Positions 51,300 through 60,839 of a stretch of 64,000 nucleotides of DNA are shown here, in pieces. A program made the position numbers and the translations under genes. The DNA lies in assembly GCF_000331305.1 (NCBI RefSeq), contig NZ_KB217478.1, positions 7,156,317-7,220,316 on the forward strand, given 5' to 3'. The notes beneath the pieces were generated by a model. That model was not told where the DNA came from, did no database searches, and was given only the letters and a program-made list of their open reading frames with translations. Numbering within the stretch: the stretch's first letter is position 1; every line of letters starts with the position of its first letter. The stretch is from Calothrix sp. PCC 7103. GTDB taxonomy: Bacteria > Cyanobacteriota > Cyanobacteriia > Cyanobacteriales > Nostocaceae.

Positions 51300-52493
51300 T
51301 CAGTATTTATACTGTCCAGAAGTTAAATTATGTTCATACAGCCAGTTTCTATCATGTTGCGAATTGTTAAGCCATGTATAAATTAATTTAGCCCATTTAA
51401 CTGGCAACTGTAATTGTTTCCATGATTTGAGCGAAGCGAAACTAAGACTGTAATAAAGTTCTGGATTTGATATGAGTTTATGTATAGAATTTGCTAACAT
51501 CTTGGAATCGCGCGCTGGAAATATAACTGCACTAATGCCATCTTCTAAATTTCTTTTAAACATGGGATGGTCTGAAGCGACAATAGGAGTACGCGCGCAC
51601 AAAGCTTCGTATATTGTTAATGGTAATCCTTCTGGATATTCATGCCAACTAGGTACTATTACTAAGTGCGCTTGTCGCATTAAATCAATTACTTCGTTGT
51701 GAGGAACCAAACCTAAAAAATTAATATTATCCTGTATGCCTAATTGTTGAGATTTATTAATAAAATAATCAATATCGCCTTTACCTGCTATGTGTAACTT
51801 GGTTGTGATATTTTGCTCACGTAAAATAGCCAATGCTTCAAAAATTTCTCCAACACCTTTACTAGGGACCACAGCACCAATATAAACTAGATTCCAAACA
51901 TCGGTAGATGGTAATGTTTTTGGTGTAAACTCGTTGGGGGTTTTGAAGTGCGGCCAGTCCCAAGGAATAATTTTATTTGGGTTCACACCGATATTTTGAA
52001 GCGAAAGGCAAGAATTTACACCATGATTTGCCACCCACTCAATATAAGGGTTATTTAATTTTGCAGCCAGAAGAGAGTTTTTGATACGATTTCGTAATCC
52101 TCGCTGTAAAAATGAATCAGCGAGCAATGCCATAGTTTTAACGCGCTTTTTAATCGCCCAACTCAATATAGCTGGAATTGGTGAGTGAACGACTAAGTGC
52201 GTGGGGTTTAATTCAGCGATAATTTGACAAATTTCCTGACTTTGCTCAAATGGGTCAACTGCGGCGCCTACCGCGCGTATTCCAGGTTGCAAAAGCGTGT
52301 TATATTTTTCTGTAGTTTGGCAACACATTAAAATAGCTTCTTCAATTTCTTGACTGATATTGCTTATCGAATCAATCACATACTTTTGCGCGTGGTATGT
52401 TTCTATACCATTTTCTCGAACTTGCTTAAAGGTTTCACGGTAGTCACCCGCATACTGAACTATTAATAAACGTTTATTAGCTTCCATTGGCAT
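51300..52493 (-). CDS. Glycosyltransferase family 4 protein
   Basis: A 397-aa GT-B enzyme with NLVYIGAVVPSKGVGEIFEALAIL, KLHIAGKGDIDYFI, and AHLVIVPSWHEYPEGLPLTIYEALCARTPIVASDHP, which holds the E-x7-E pair (E in PEGL, E in YEAL). The N-terminal domain (RLLIVQYAGDYRETFKQV) is less familiar. A 256-bp AT-rich spacer separates it from the next downstream gene, so it may have its own terminator. A second in-frame ATG at 52487 is possible. Confidence 0.84.
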   Translation of the reverse strand: MPMEANKRLLIVQYAGDYRETFKQVRENGIETYHAQKYVIDSISNISQEIEEAILMCCQTTEKYNTLLQPGIRAVGAAVDPFEQSQEICQIIAELNPTHLVVHSPIPAILSWAIKKRVKTMALLADSFLQRGLRNRIKNSLLAAKLNNPYIEWVANHGVNSCLSLQNIGVNPNKIIPWDWPHFKTPNEFTPKTLPSTDVWNLVYIGAVVPSKGVGEIFEALAILREQNITTKLHIAGKGDIDYFINKSQQLGIQDNINFLGLVPHNEVIDLMRQAHLVIVPSWHEYPEGLPLTIYEALCARTPIVASDHPMFKRNLEDGISAVIFPARDSKMLANSIHKLISNPELYYSLSFASLKSWKQLQLPVKWAKLIYTWLNNSQHDRNWLYEHNLTSGQYKY

Positions 52494-52583
52494 TTAAATA
52501 CATCTAAATATAAGTTATACATAAAATCCCCACAGTATATAAATAATACAGTGGGGAACACTCATCCGTTACATCCATTGCCA

Positions 52584-53780
52584 CTAGTCTCGTTCAGTAC
52601 GAACCCATGTTTTTTGGGGTTGAACTAAGAATTTGAAGTACAAAGGAATTTTCCAGAGGATGTAAAACGGTATAGCAAACAGTTCTAACAACGGTAAGTC
52701 AGAACGCGCGAAGTTTGACCAAGCTATTAATATTGCCGTCAAAATAAATGTTCCTGCAAGAGCAGTAATCCAAACAGGTATCCATATTGACATCAAAAAG
52801 GCGAATAGAAGTGAAGTACACATCACCGCAAACCACATCGCGACAAATAACGATAGGGGTGGAATGCACAAGTCTAATGCGCTGAGAAATAAAGCTAATC
52901 GTTTTTGACTAATAGAAGCTTGAATTAATTTGGGTACATAAGTAAGCAAAGTTTGAATATGTCCATGTTCCCAACGGGTACGTTGACTTTTCGCACTTTT
53001 AGAGTTTTGAGGTAAACAACCTTGAACGTGTGCTTCTGGACAAAAAATTGGTGGATATCCAGCAATAGTTAAATCTAGTCCGAGTTTCATATCTTCGACA
53101 ATTTCAGAATTTGCCAGGTCAACCGAACGAATAACTGACCAAGGAAATGCCATTCCAGTACCTGCTAACAGACATGGTAAATTCATGCGTACTAGACCGC
53201 GCGAACGAACCAGATTTTTAACTTTAAATGCAAAGGTTGATATGGAATCTTTAGGAGTTGGTTGATTAGGTTTTGACATCAAGTAGACTGCTTGTGCTGG
53301 TCTACCTGTATTATTAGCTTTCTCGGTCAACAGCGTTATTGTATTTCTTTGAACTATACAATCAGCGTCAATAAATACAACTACTTCAGGTGGGTCATTC
53401 TCTAGAAATTTTAATCCGTAGTCCAGAGCGTATCCTTTACCTTTCTTGCTCTCATCTTGTCTTTCTATGACTGTAACTCCTGCACGTGAAGCAATTTCAG
53501 CAGTTGCGTCTGTACAGTTATCAGCAACTACCACCATTTTTTCATGTGGTAATAACGTAGATTTTAAGCTTTTTAATGTATTTGAAATTACACTCTCTTC
53601 ATTATGAGCAGGAATTAAGACTGCTACCTTATTAGTCTGAATTTTTGAAGTTGTGGAAGTCAGTGGAAACAGAGCAGTGATGCATTCAATTAGTAAAACA
53701 GAACCCAGAACAAGCAAAAAGAAGGCACTTATCAGCAGAATTATTTCTATTGATAGATGCATTGGCTGGTTAATATACAT
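52584..53780 (-). CDS. Membrane glycosyltransferase family 2, polysaccharide-synthase-like
   Basis: A processive-type GT2: an N-terminal membrane helix (LSIEIILLISAFFLLVLGSVLLIECITALF), VAVLIPAHNEESVISNTLKSL, DNCTDATAEIA, VVFIDADCIV (DxD), the acceptor EIVEDMKLGLDL (ED) and QRTRWEHGHIQTLLTYV, equivalent to the QxxRW motif. Three or four C-terminal helices follow. These features fit hyaluronan/cellulose-synthase-like enzymes that may also polymerise. A longer start at 53828 reads through an AGAAACCGGGTTCCT repeat, so I prefer the ATG at 53780. Confidence 0.85.
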   Translation of the reverse strand: MYINQPMHLSIEIILLISAFFLLVLGSVLLIECITALFPLTSTTSKIQTNKVAVLIPAHNEESVISNTLKSLKSTLLPHEKMVVVADNCTDATAEIASRAGVTVIERQDESKKGKGYALDYGLKFLENDPPEVVVFIDADCIVQRNTITLLTEKANNTGRPAQAVYLMSKPNQPTPKDSISTFAFKVKNLVRSRGLVRMNLPCLLAGTGMAFPWSVIRSVDLANSEIVEDMKLGLDLTIAGYPPIFCPEAHVQGCLPQNSKSAKSQRTRWEHGHIQTLLTYVPKLIQASISQKRLALFLSALDLCIPPLSLFVAMWFAVMCTSLLFAFLMSIWIPVWITALAGTFILTAILIAWSNFARSDLPLLELFAIPFYILWKIPLYFKFLVQPQKTWVRTERD

Positions 53781-53807
53781 GTTGGAGAATTTCCTAATGT
53801 TTATCCA

Positions 53808-53872
53808 AGAAACCGGGTTCCTGTACAAAACTATGCTAGAAATCCTAATTTTTAATAAGGAACCCGGTTTCT
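53808..53872. repeat. Inverted pair of AGAAACCGGGTTCCT elements
   Basis: AGAAACCGGGTTCCT (53808-53822) and AGGAACCCGGTTTCT (53858-53872) are perfect inverted 15-base arms with a 35-base loop. The right arm overlaps the stop of the acetyltransferase gene. Same family as 42665-42732. Confidence 0.75.
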
Positions 53873-54413
53873 AATTGACAAGTGATTTTTGAATAACTTT
53901 TGCGGGAATACCTACAGCAGTTGACCCTGAAGGAATATCGCTTAGTACGACTGCATTGGCGCCAATATTCACATTATCACCAATGGTGACATCACCAAAA
54001 ATTTTCGCACCAGCACCAACATTAACGCGCTTGCCCAAACAAGGTGCATCTAACGGGCGATTGAGATAACGATTTCCTAAAGTTACACCTTGACGAATAA
54101 TGCAGTCGTCACCAATTGTGCTGTAACCGTGAATTACAATACCTCCTTGGTGTTCAATAACTACACGGCGTCCAAGGTTAACAGTGTAAGGCAATTCAAT
54201 ACCATAACCGTTGCGAATTTTACGGAATAACATTCGGTAGAGAATACTTAAAGGAGCGCGTAAAAGCTTTGGTTGTACTGTCATACGCCATACACCAAAT
54301 CGATGTACTGCCACTGCACGAAACCCAGGAAGTGTCCAGTCGCACCCGTGTGACCGGAAATCTTCTTTTATTTGCTCCCAAAAACTTAATTCTGTATTAA
54401 CCGTATTATCCAT
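53871..54413 (-). CDS. Serine O-acetyltransferase-like hexapeptide-repeat protein
   Basis: A 180-aa left-handed beta-helix acetyltransferase. The hexad repeats are in the C-terminal half (GIVIHGYSTIGDDCIIRQGVTLGNR, VNVGAGAKIFGDVTIGDNVNIGANAVVLSDIPSGSTAVGIPAKVI). The His in VVIEHQGGIVIHG is typical of serine acetyltransferase CysE-like enzymes. The short N-terminal helical part and the setting point to polysaccharide O-acetylation (as in WcaB-like proteins), not cysteine synthesis. It lies 22 bp after the tyrosine autokinase gene. Confidence 0.8.
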   Translation of the reverse strand: MDNTVNTELSFWEQIKEDFRSHGCDWTLPGFRAVAVHRFGVWRMTVQPKLLRAPLSILYRMLFRKIRNGYGIELPYTVNLGRRVVIEHQGGIVIHGYSTIGDDCIIRQGVTLGNRYLNRPLDAPCLGKRVNVGAGAKIFGDVTIGDNVNIGANAVVLSDIPSGSTAVGIPAKVIQKSLVN

Positions 54414-54435
54414 AATAGGCGCCTATATTTTGGTA

Positions 54436-56619
54436 CTACTTACTATCAGATGACTGAACTACAAGCGAACTATTATCTGTATCACGGGTACTGTTGTAAT
54501 AGAAATATCCATCAGGTTCATGTTTGATATTGACACCATTCGCTACCAAACCTAAAACCGACGCTTCTGAACGCATGAGCAAAGCTTTAGCTGCAAGTGC
54601 GCTCTTCAAGTCAGCAACACCAGGACGAACTACAACCAAAACACCATCCGCCATTTTACCCAAAACTGCTGCATCCGCAGTTCCTGCTAAAGGTGGAGTA
54701 TCAAAGATTATATAGTCATAGTGTTGTGATAAAGCTTGGATTAAAGCGCTCATGCCTTCAGAGTCTAATAGAGCTTGAGGATTTGGTGGTATTACCCCAG
54801 CCGTTAATACTGATAGATTTCGTGTAACCGATTGAATACAACTGCGAATTCGGTCTTGTCCGACTATCACATTGCTCAACCCCGTCAAATTCATCACTCC
54901 CCACAAATGATGTTGCGAAGGATTACGCATGTCTCCATCTACAAGCAAGACACGTTTACCTGCTTGTGCAATTACAGCCGCTAAATTCGCGCTCACCTCA
55001 GATTTTCCTTCACCTGGAACTGAACTAGTAACCACGATAGTGCGAACTGTTTTATGGCTAATAAATTTTAAGTTCGCTTGTAGCATTTGATATGCTTCGT
55101 GAATTACTGAGCGTGGCAAAGTTCCTACAACTACCCTTGGTGAGGTGCCTTCCATTGTTTGCTCAATAGAAGCACTATTGGTATCAAATTTGGGAATTAA
55201 GCCAAGCAATGTATAACCAAACACATCTTGAGCTTCTTTAACAGTTTTGATTGATTTATCGATGACATCAACTACAAATGCAGCAGCAACTCCCAATAAG
55301 GCGCCAATAAAAATTCCACCTGCCCCTAAAAGCAGCATCATTCTCATTCGCGCAGGGTTTGGCGAGACAACCGCATTTTGGACGACGCGCGCACTACCAA
55401 TAGTTTGGTTTTCAGAAACGCGAATTTCTTGAAGACGACCAAGTAAGGTTTCGTAGGTCTTTTGAGCCACCGTTAGGCGCCGTTCTAAGTCACCTTGTTT
55501 CTTCTCCAAATTCGGTAATATAGACGCGCGTTGCTTGAATTGTTCGTGTAAGTTCGATAAAGTTTGGACTCGATTTTCTAAACCTAAACGCTGGGCTTGA
55601 AGTCTGACTGACTCCCCAACTAACTGTTCCTTAAGTTCACCTAACTGTAATTTATCGGGCGAAACTTTGACGTTGGCACCTAAAGACTGACTAGCTCGCT
55701 GTTGCAATAACCTATTTAAAGCAATTTCTTTTTGCTTCAAGCTAATTATCTCTGGGTGGTCAGGGGTATAAAGTGCTTGTTGTGTAGCTAACTGACTTTG
55801 TACTTTTTGTAATTCACCCAATGCTTCTTGTACGCCAGGTATTAACGATAGTGATGTTCTATCTACTGCTTCAGAGCTTGGTATTTTAATTTGAGACCGA
55901 AGTTCAGCTTGTTGCGACGTAACCTCTGCTAGTTGCCCTTTAACTTGATTTAGCTGCTTGTCTAGGTCGCCAATATTTTTGACAGTTTCCTCTGTCTCTT
56001 TTTCTAAGTTAATAACTTGATTAGATGCCTTAAAAAAGCGTAATTCTTCAGTTGTCTTATCTAATTCACCTTTTGCACGAGGAAGTTGAGACTCAATAAA
56101 CTTGCGCGCCGAAATTGCTTCTAAACGGTTATTTTGAATATTGCTATCTACATACGACCGCATGATTTGATTCACAACGTCCGCAGCTATCTTTGATTCA
56201 CCAGATATATGCGACACGTTTAGAACATCGGTACCAGGAATTGGTTCAACTTTAACATTAATAGATTCTGGTTGTATAAGCTCACCGTTTTTATCTCGCA
56301 GGTCAAGCTTTTTGATAACAGCTTCTAAAATCGGACGCGATTGCAAAATTTCTGCCTGAGTTGATAGAGGATTTGCTTCACGTCTGACGCTTTCCAAATC
56401 TCCACTTTTCTCTCCTAACCCTGTTAGCAACGAAGTACGGTTTGCTTGAAACATTAGTTTTCCAGAAGCTTGATAGGTCGGACGTTGCAGCGATATCGCA
56501 AACCCTGATAATGCTATAGATGTGAATAAAATCCCTGATGCAACAAGCCAGCGTCGTTTTAAAACTAGCCAGTAGCTGCGAATATCAATGTCTTCGGAAC
56601 GGTTGTATTGCTGCTCCAT
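54436..56619 (-). CDS. Polysaccharide co-polymerase / tyrosine autokinase (Wzc-like)
   Basis: A 727-aa inner-membrane protein that controls chain length and export. Residues about 15-50 hold a Wzz-type first membrane helix, then a periplasmic part with coiled coils (about 190-410), a second helix near 430-455 (MMLLLGAGGIFIGALLGVAAAFVVDV) and a cytoplasmic BY-kinase. The kinase has Walker A TSSVPGEGKSEVSANLA, Walker A' LLVDGDMRNPSQH and Walker B IIFDTPPLAGTADA. The C-terminus carries a small tyrosine group (GYFYYNS) instead of a long cluster. It belongs to the cluster transcript from 57.5 kb. Confidence 0.9.
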   Translation of the reverse strand: MEQQYNRSEDIDIRSYWLVLKRRWLVASGILFTSIALSGFAISLQRPTYQASGKLMFQANRTSLLTGLGEKSGDLESVRREANPLSTQAEILQSRPILEAVIKKLDLRDKNGELIQPESINVKVEPIPGTDVLNVSHISGESKIAADVVNQIMRSYVDSNIQNNRLEAISARKFIESQLPRAKGELDKTTEELRFFKASNQVINLEKETEETVKNIGDLDKQLNQVKGQLAEVTSQQAELRSQIKIPSSEAVDRTSLSLIPGVQEALGELQKVQSQLATQQALYTPDHPEIISLKQKEIALNRLLQQRASQSLGANVKVSPDKLQLGELKEQLVGESVRLQAQRLGLENRVQTLSNLHEQFKQRASILPNLEKKQGDLERRLTVAQKTYETLLGRLQEIRVSENQTIGSARVVQNAVVSPNPARMRMMLLLGAGGIFIGALLGVAAAFVVDVIDKSIKTVKEAQDVFGYTLLGLIPKFDTNSASIEQTMEGTSPRVVVGTLPRSVIHEAYQMLQANLKFISHKTVRTIVVTSSVPGEGKSEVSANLAAVIAQAGKRVLLVDGDMRNPSQHHLWGVMNLTGLSNVIVGQDRIRSCIQSVTRNLSVLTAGVIPPNPQALLDSEGMSALIQALSQHYDYIIFDTPPLAGTADAAVLGKMADGVLVVVRPGVADLKSALAAKALLMRSEASVLGLVANGVNIKHEPDGYFYYNSTRDTDNSSLVVQSSDSK

Positions 56620-56687
56620 AGCGGTTATTTATGTAGTAAAGATTGGTTGAATTTGATGCACATGCATTGTTTTTTGTTCGTAATTTA

Positions 56688-57509
56688 TTAGATGGTCTTA
56701 CTTTTAGCTGCCGATGCTAATGCTTTTTCTGTTGGCTTTTCTGTTGGTTTGTGTGATTCAGACCAAGGATTCTCGTATAGATGAATCCGCTGTTTTAAAA
56801 TCAGCCACAAAAATGGAAATGCGCTTAATACATAACGTTTCCAGAGCCTTTTCGGTTCTGAACTTAAACGATACAACCATTCCAAACCAACTTCGCTCAT
56901 CCATTTTGGAGAACGTTGAATATCTCCAGCTTCAAAGTTTATTGTTGCTCCTATTGCCAGGAATATCTTGACATTTTTTAATGCGTGCCGATATTTTGCA
57001 ATCCACATTTCTTGCTTTGGAGCGCCAACACCAATAGCCAACACAGTTGCTCCAGAAAGGTTAATTAAATCAACAATTTCTTGACATTCTTGCTCGTTAC
57101 TTTCAAATCCATATGATGGAGAATGAGCAGCAACAATGATGTTTCTTCCAACTTTGGAATTTATGCTCATTTGAGCTTTTTTGACAACCGCTGCTTCAGA
57201 CCCCAGCAAAAAAATTTTGATATTCTCGTCGTCACGATAGTAATCGTAAAATGCTGGAAACAAATCTGAACCAGAGATTTTTTCTTGGATTGGGGTTCCA
57301 AGAAAATTTGATACATACATCAACACTTTACTATCGCAAACTCGGTAGTCAGCCTCCTTATACACATCATAAAACTCGTAGTTTTCCTGTAATTTCATAA
57401 CATGGTCAACGTTGGGAGTAAATACAACCCCACCGTGATAAAGCTTTTCTAAAAGCTCCACCATTGTGATGTTATGAATTTTGACATTTAGTAAATTTAT
57501 TTGCCTCAT
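56688..57509 (-). CDS. WecB/TagA/CpsF family glycosyltransferase
   Basis: GT26-type enzymes add N-acetylmannosamine-type or glucose-type residues to lipid-linked acceptors. The signatures are TPNVDHVMKLQENYEFYDVYKEADYRVCDSKVLMYVSNFLG, GSDLFPAFYDYY, IFLLGSEAAVVKKAQ, and VLAIGVGAPKQEMWIAKYR, ending in ERWSYRLSSEPKRLWKRY-like EWLYRLSSEPKRLWKRY. The longest frame starts at a GTG (57572), but the ATG at 57509 (MRQINLLNVKIHNITMVELL) gives a usual N-terminus. It is the first gene of the 57.5-to-44.9 kb minus-strand cluster. Confidence 0.9.
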   Translation of the reverse strand: MRQINLLNVKIHNITMVELLEKLYHGGVVFTPNVDHVMKLQENYEFYDVYKEADYRVCDSKVLMYVSNFLGTPIQEKISGSDLFPAFYDYYRDDENIKIFLLGSEAAVVKKAQMSINSKVGRNIIVAAHSPSYGFESNEQECQEIVDLINLSGATVLAIGVGAPKQEMWIAKYRHALKNVKIFLAIGATINFEAGDIQRSPKWMSEVGLEWLYRLSSEPKRLWKRYVLSAFPFLWLILKQRIHLYENPWSESHKPTEKPTEKALASAAKSKTI

Positions 57510-58598
57510 CACCGCTCTCAAAACAAGTGATATTGAATGTTTACGTATTTGCTCATCATCCTGCCTAGCCACTTGTCGAATCGGAACACGGAAGTTATAT
57601 TAATTAAAATTGAGCCATTACATAAATTTGAATCTGGCTTGAACACGTAATAAGCCAAAACTTATATATTCTTAGTGATGCCCCTCAAATTATACATAGT
57701 TTTATACATTGGTCAATCCTAGTTACACTCCTAATTTAGGATCAGTGTCGATTTATCAAAACCTATTTAAATGAATGGTGAATTTCAAATCAACTGAATG
57801 TCCTCCTAATGTTAATCAAATCAAACAGAATGCATAGCTTTATAGCGATTTAACTATTCAATATTTACTCTCACATCCTATTTAACTTTGTTTAACTTTA
57901 TTCGCGCTTCAATCATTAGGTAGAATTTTTCAACTATCTTGACTTAAATGTTACATAGTTATTCCAGCGATGCTTCAACTACCACAATTTGTAAGTAAAA
58001 TTCATCCCTACTGAGCTTGTTAAATTAAACAGAATAGATTTCATCCTAAGATAAACATATAAAGCTTAGATGTATCTAAAGAACGGCAGCATTGATATCT
58101 GCTATGGTTTCTGAATGCACAGTTACCTGCTTATAGCTCCAAAGTAAACACACTGCATAACAGAGTACTTCAGAGTCAAAATGCGAGGTATCGCAAACAA
58201 AGCCATGACATAACACAAAAATTAACGACAAGTTAAAAGAGAAAGTGTTCAACTTCACTTGCCATCGGATTTACCACACACTGACTGCCTGAGTCTGCGA
58301 ATTGTTAAGTTTTAATATATCTTTTATTTTGCTCGAATTTAAATATTTAGTGTAAAGCTAATGTGTAGAATGAAATAAGTTTTTATAAAGAAATTGTAAA
58401 GCAAGCGTTTTTTCCCTGAAGTTATAGGAAAAAATTGTTTCAATACACAAATAAAAATCAACAATAATGAAGCGAATTTAAAAATAATTCGTAAGGTGTT
58501 ACAGAAGACATTTTAATTTGAAGGCATAGAGTATGCAGAGACACCTCAGTCAGGCGCCTCTGCATAATCATTTAATAACTACAGATTTGATAGTAATT
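57510..58598. other. Long intergenic region, likely promoter of the polysaccharide cluster
   Basis: About 1.1 kb without a convincing gene. It is very AT-rich on both strands. The minus-strand cluster promoter should be in the left part (57.5-57.9 kb) but I cannot place boxes. An open frame at 58076-58258 has no coding features. Near the right end there is a hairpin (58533-58565). Regulatory RNA is possible but not seen. Confidence 0.4.
58533..58565 (-). terminator. Hairpin downstream of the lectin/FG-GAP gene
   Basis: ATGCAGAGACACC (58533-58545) pairs with GGCGCCTCTGCAT (58553-58565) with two mismatches over 13 bases and a seven-base loop. It lies 34 bp after the stop codon of the minus-strand lectin gene. 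It has no clear T run, so it is a stem-loop of uncertain efficiency. Confidence 0.45.
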
Positions 58599-60839
58599 TT
58601 ACACTATGTCACGTGAAGGGCTAGGGCCTTCAATTTCCCAAGTTACATCCTGAACTCTGAAAATAACAGAACCAGCATCGAAAGCATAGCGGTTGCCGTT
58701 GCTTGCATCACGCTTCATGGCCCACATATTAGTTTCACCAGTACGATAGTTGCGCCATACCCAGTCAGGTACACCATCTCCTGTAAAGTCGGCAGTTCCT
58801 TCAAGGCGCCACTGGGTATCTGTGACTGGAGGAGTATTAATGGAGTTTGTCTTGGTTGGATCATAGTCACCGTTATTTAGCATTCCCCAGATAGCATTTC
58901 CGCCAGTGCGGTAATTACGCCAGAGAATATCAGCAACACCATCTGCATCGAAGTCAATTACATCTGCAACTTCCCACTGAGTGTCAGCGATAGGAGTAAT
59001 AACGTACCCATCAGCGTCATTAAAGTAAGGATTGTTACCAGTGGAAGTATTATTTAATTTCCAGATTCTATTTTCGCCAGTTCTATAATTACGCCAGAGA
59101 ATATCGGGAATAGCGTCATTATTAAAGTCAGCCCAGCCTTCGACAACCCAGTCAGTAGGTACGTTGGGAGTGAGAGTTCTACTTCTGTCGAGGTCAAGAG
59201 TCAGGGCGCCAGTTCCAGCAATGTTGGCATCAAAGTTATATGCCCATATAGCTATTTCACCAGTTCTGTAATTGCGCCAAAGAATCTGAGGTCCACTGCT
59301 GCCACCAAAGTTTGTCACCCCTTCCATTTCCCAGTTTGTATCTTCTATAGGACGAAGACCCTGAGTTCTACTTGTACTAGATACATCGACATCAATACCA
59401 GTGTTGGCGTCAAATGTCATAAACCAGACAGAATTTTTACCTTTGTCGGGTCCATTCCCGTAATTGCGCCAGAAGATATCAGTAATACCGTTGTTATCTA
59501 CGTCATACAAACCTTCAATTTCCCAACCAGTGTCTCTTACTTCTCGAATCCACTTAGTTAATCTTGAGTCTGTATTCAAGCTAAAGGGGTTAGTTGGATT
59601 TGCGGGGTCGTAATTAATACCCCAAACACCATTTTGACCACTGTCTGCTCCATTTCCATAATTGCGCCATAGTATTTCTGGTGTATTAAAGCCACTAGGG
59701 TTGGCAGTACCACCAAAATTAGGAACCTTTGTTGAGGTACCAACAGCGGGAGTACCAGCATTACCAACGGCGCCAGTAAAGTTAAGTGTGACGCTAGCAC
59801 TAACAGTTGGCGAAGAATCTGTTGGTAAACCACCGTACTCAACGACGTAACCTTGGGGTCTGTAAGCGCCAAGGTTAGTATAATCTTGCTGGTTAGGAAG
59901 GTCATTCCACTTACCTATATTTCCAGCATTCGCATTTCCAACGATGTGGGCATAATCTTCACCATCAGGTTTACCAGCATCAGTAGAGTTGTTTGGCTCA
60001 CCCCTTTGTAAATCCCAGTTATTGTAGCGTCCATTAATTGCAGCACCTGTATTATTTCCTCGCCAATATAGTTGTCCAGTACCACCGTTGTCGTTTGTTG
60101 CTAGACCTTCAGGCCCCGTTACCCATCTCCAGTCTCCTTCTACCGCTGCGTCACTGGCGCCTATCCAACCATTACCACTAACTCGACTTTGTATAAAATC
60201 TTGTTCAGCTTGAGTCGTGATTGTTGCTAAATACCCTTGTTTACCTAAATAGCTAGGACGATTGCTAGCACCATCTCTTGCATCAGTCCAAGAAATGCCT
60301 TCATTAGTTACAAATTCGTAAAAATGCCCATTTTCTGGATTTGCGAGTAAATTACCTAAAGAGAACTGAATATTGCGCGCTGCTCCTGGGTTGGCTGCAT
60401 CTGTATTAGCATACGTAACTCGACGCAATAAACCTTGGTAAACATCAGAACTAAGGGCATTAGCAGAATCTAAGGTCAGCACACCTCTTGACTGGTCGTA
60501 GTTCCAGTTAACTCCATCTGGGCTACTACCACTTGTAGCTCCATCAATACCTAAACGGTCTTTACTGGCATCAAAGTTACCAATTAACACCCGTGCGCCA
60601 TTGAGTGTACCAACATTTGTGATAGTTAAATCTGAGTCAACAACTTGTGGAGTAGTACCTCTGTAATTAATATTGCCAGAAATATTTCCCAACCCCCCGC
60701 TAACATCCGCAGCAACAGCAGAACTTGAACTTGAAGAAGCACTTAACGGAGTTGGTATCGAGTAGTTAGGCGTATTAGACAGAGTAGTTGATAATTCTTG
60801 TAGTTCTTTTTTGATACGGAGCGATAATGTATCAGACAC
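58599..60839 (-). CDS. C-type-lectin-domain protein with FG-GAP-like repeats
   Basis: A 746-aa probable surface or secreted protein. Residues about 1-165 hold a Ser-rich and beta-rich lead domain; about 170-335 is a C-type lectin-like domain (FYEFVTNEGISWTDARD, GYLATITTQAEQDFIQSRV, GWIGASD, WRWVTGPEG, NNWDLQRGEPNN). Six VCBS/FG-GAP-like repeats follow from about 385, each with the core ILWRNY(R/G)(T/N)G...W. No N-terminal signal peptide is visible, so secretion would be by a C-terminal or type I route. The GTG start at 60837-60839 has an AGAGGAAA site nine bases upstream. It could bind sugars made by the adjacent cluster. Confidence 0.8.
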   Translation of the reverse strand: MSDTLSLRIKKELQELSTTLSNTPNYSIPTPLSASSSSSSAVAADVSGGLGNISGNINYRGTTPQVVDSDLTITNVGTLNGARVLIGNFDASKDRLGIDGATSGSSPDGVNWNYDQSRGVLTLDSANALSSDVYQGLLRRVTYANTDAANPGAARNIQFSLGNLLANPENGHFYEFVTNEGISWTDARDGASNRPSYLGKQGYLATITTQAEQDFIQSRVSGNGWIGASDAAVEGDWRWVTGPEGLATNDNGGTGQLYWRGNNTGAAINGRYNNWDLQRGEPNNSTDAGKPDGEDYAHIVGNANAGNIGKWNDLPNQQDYTNLGAYRPQGYVVEYGGLPTDSSPTVSASVTLNFTGAVGNAGTPAVGTSTKVPNFGGTANPSGFNTPEILWRNYGNGADSGQNGVWGINYDPANPTNPFSLNTDSRLTKWIREVRDTGWEIEGLYDVDNNGITDIFWRNYGNGPDKGKNSVWFMTFDANTGIDVDVSSTSRTQGLRPIEDTNWEMEGVTNFGGSSGPQILWRNYRTGEIAIWAYNFDANIAGTGALTLDLDRSRTLTPNVPTDWVVEGWADFNNDAIPDILWRNYRTGENRIWKLNNTSTGNNPYFNDADGYVITPIADTQWEVADVIDFDADGVADILWRNYRTGGNAIWGMLNNGDYDPTKTNSINTPPVTDTQWRLEGTADFTGDGVPDWVWRNYRTGETNMWAMKRDASNGNRYAFDAGSVIFRVQDVTWEIEGPSPSRDIV

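Noticed and set aside
58076-58258. Open frame of 60 codons on the minus strand in the long spacer
   Set aside because: No ribosome binding site or recognisable protein features in very AT-rich sequence, so it is not called.
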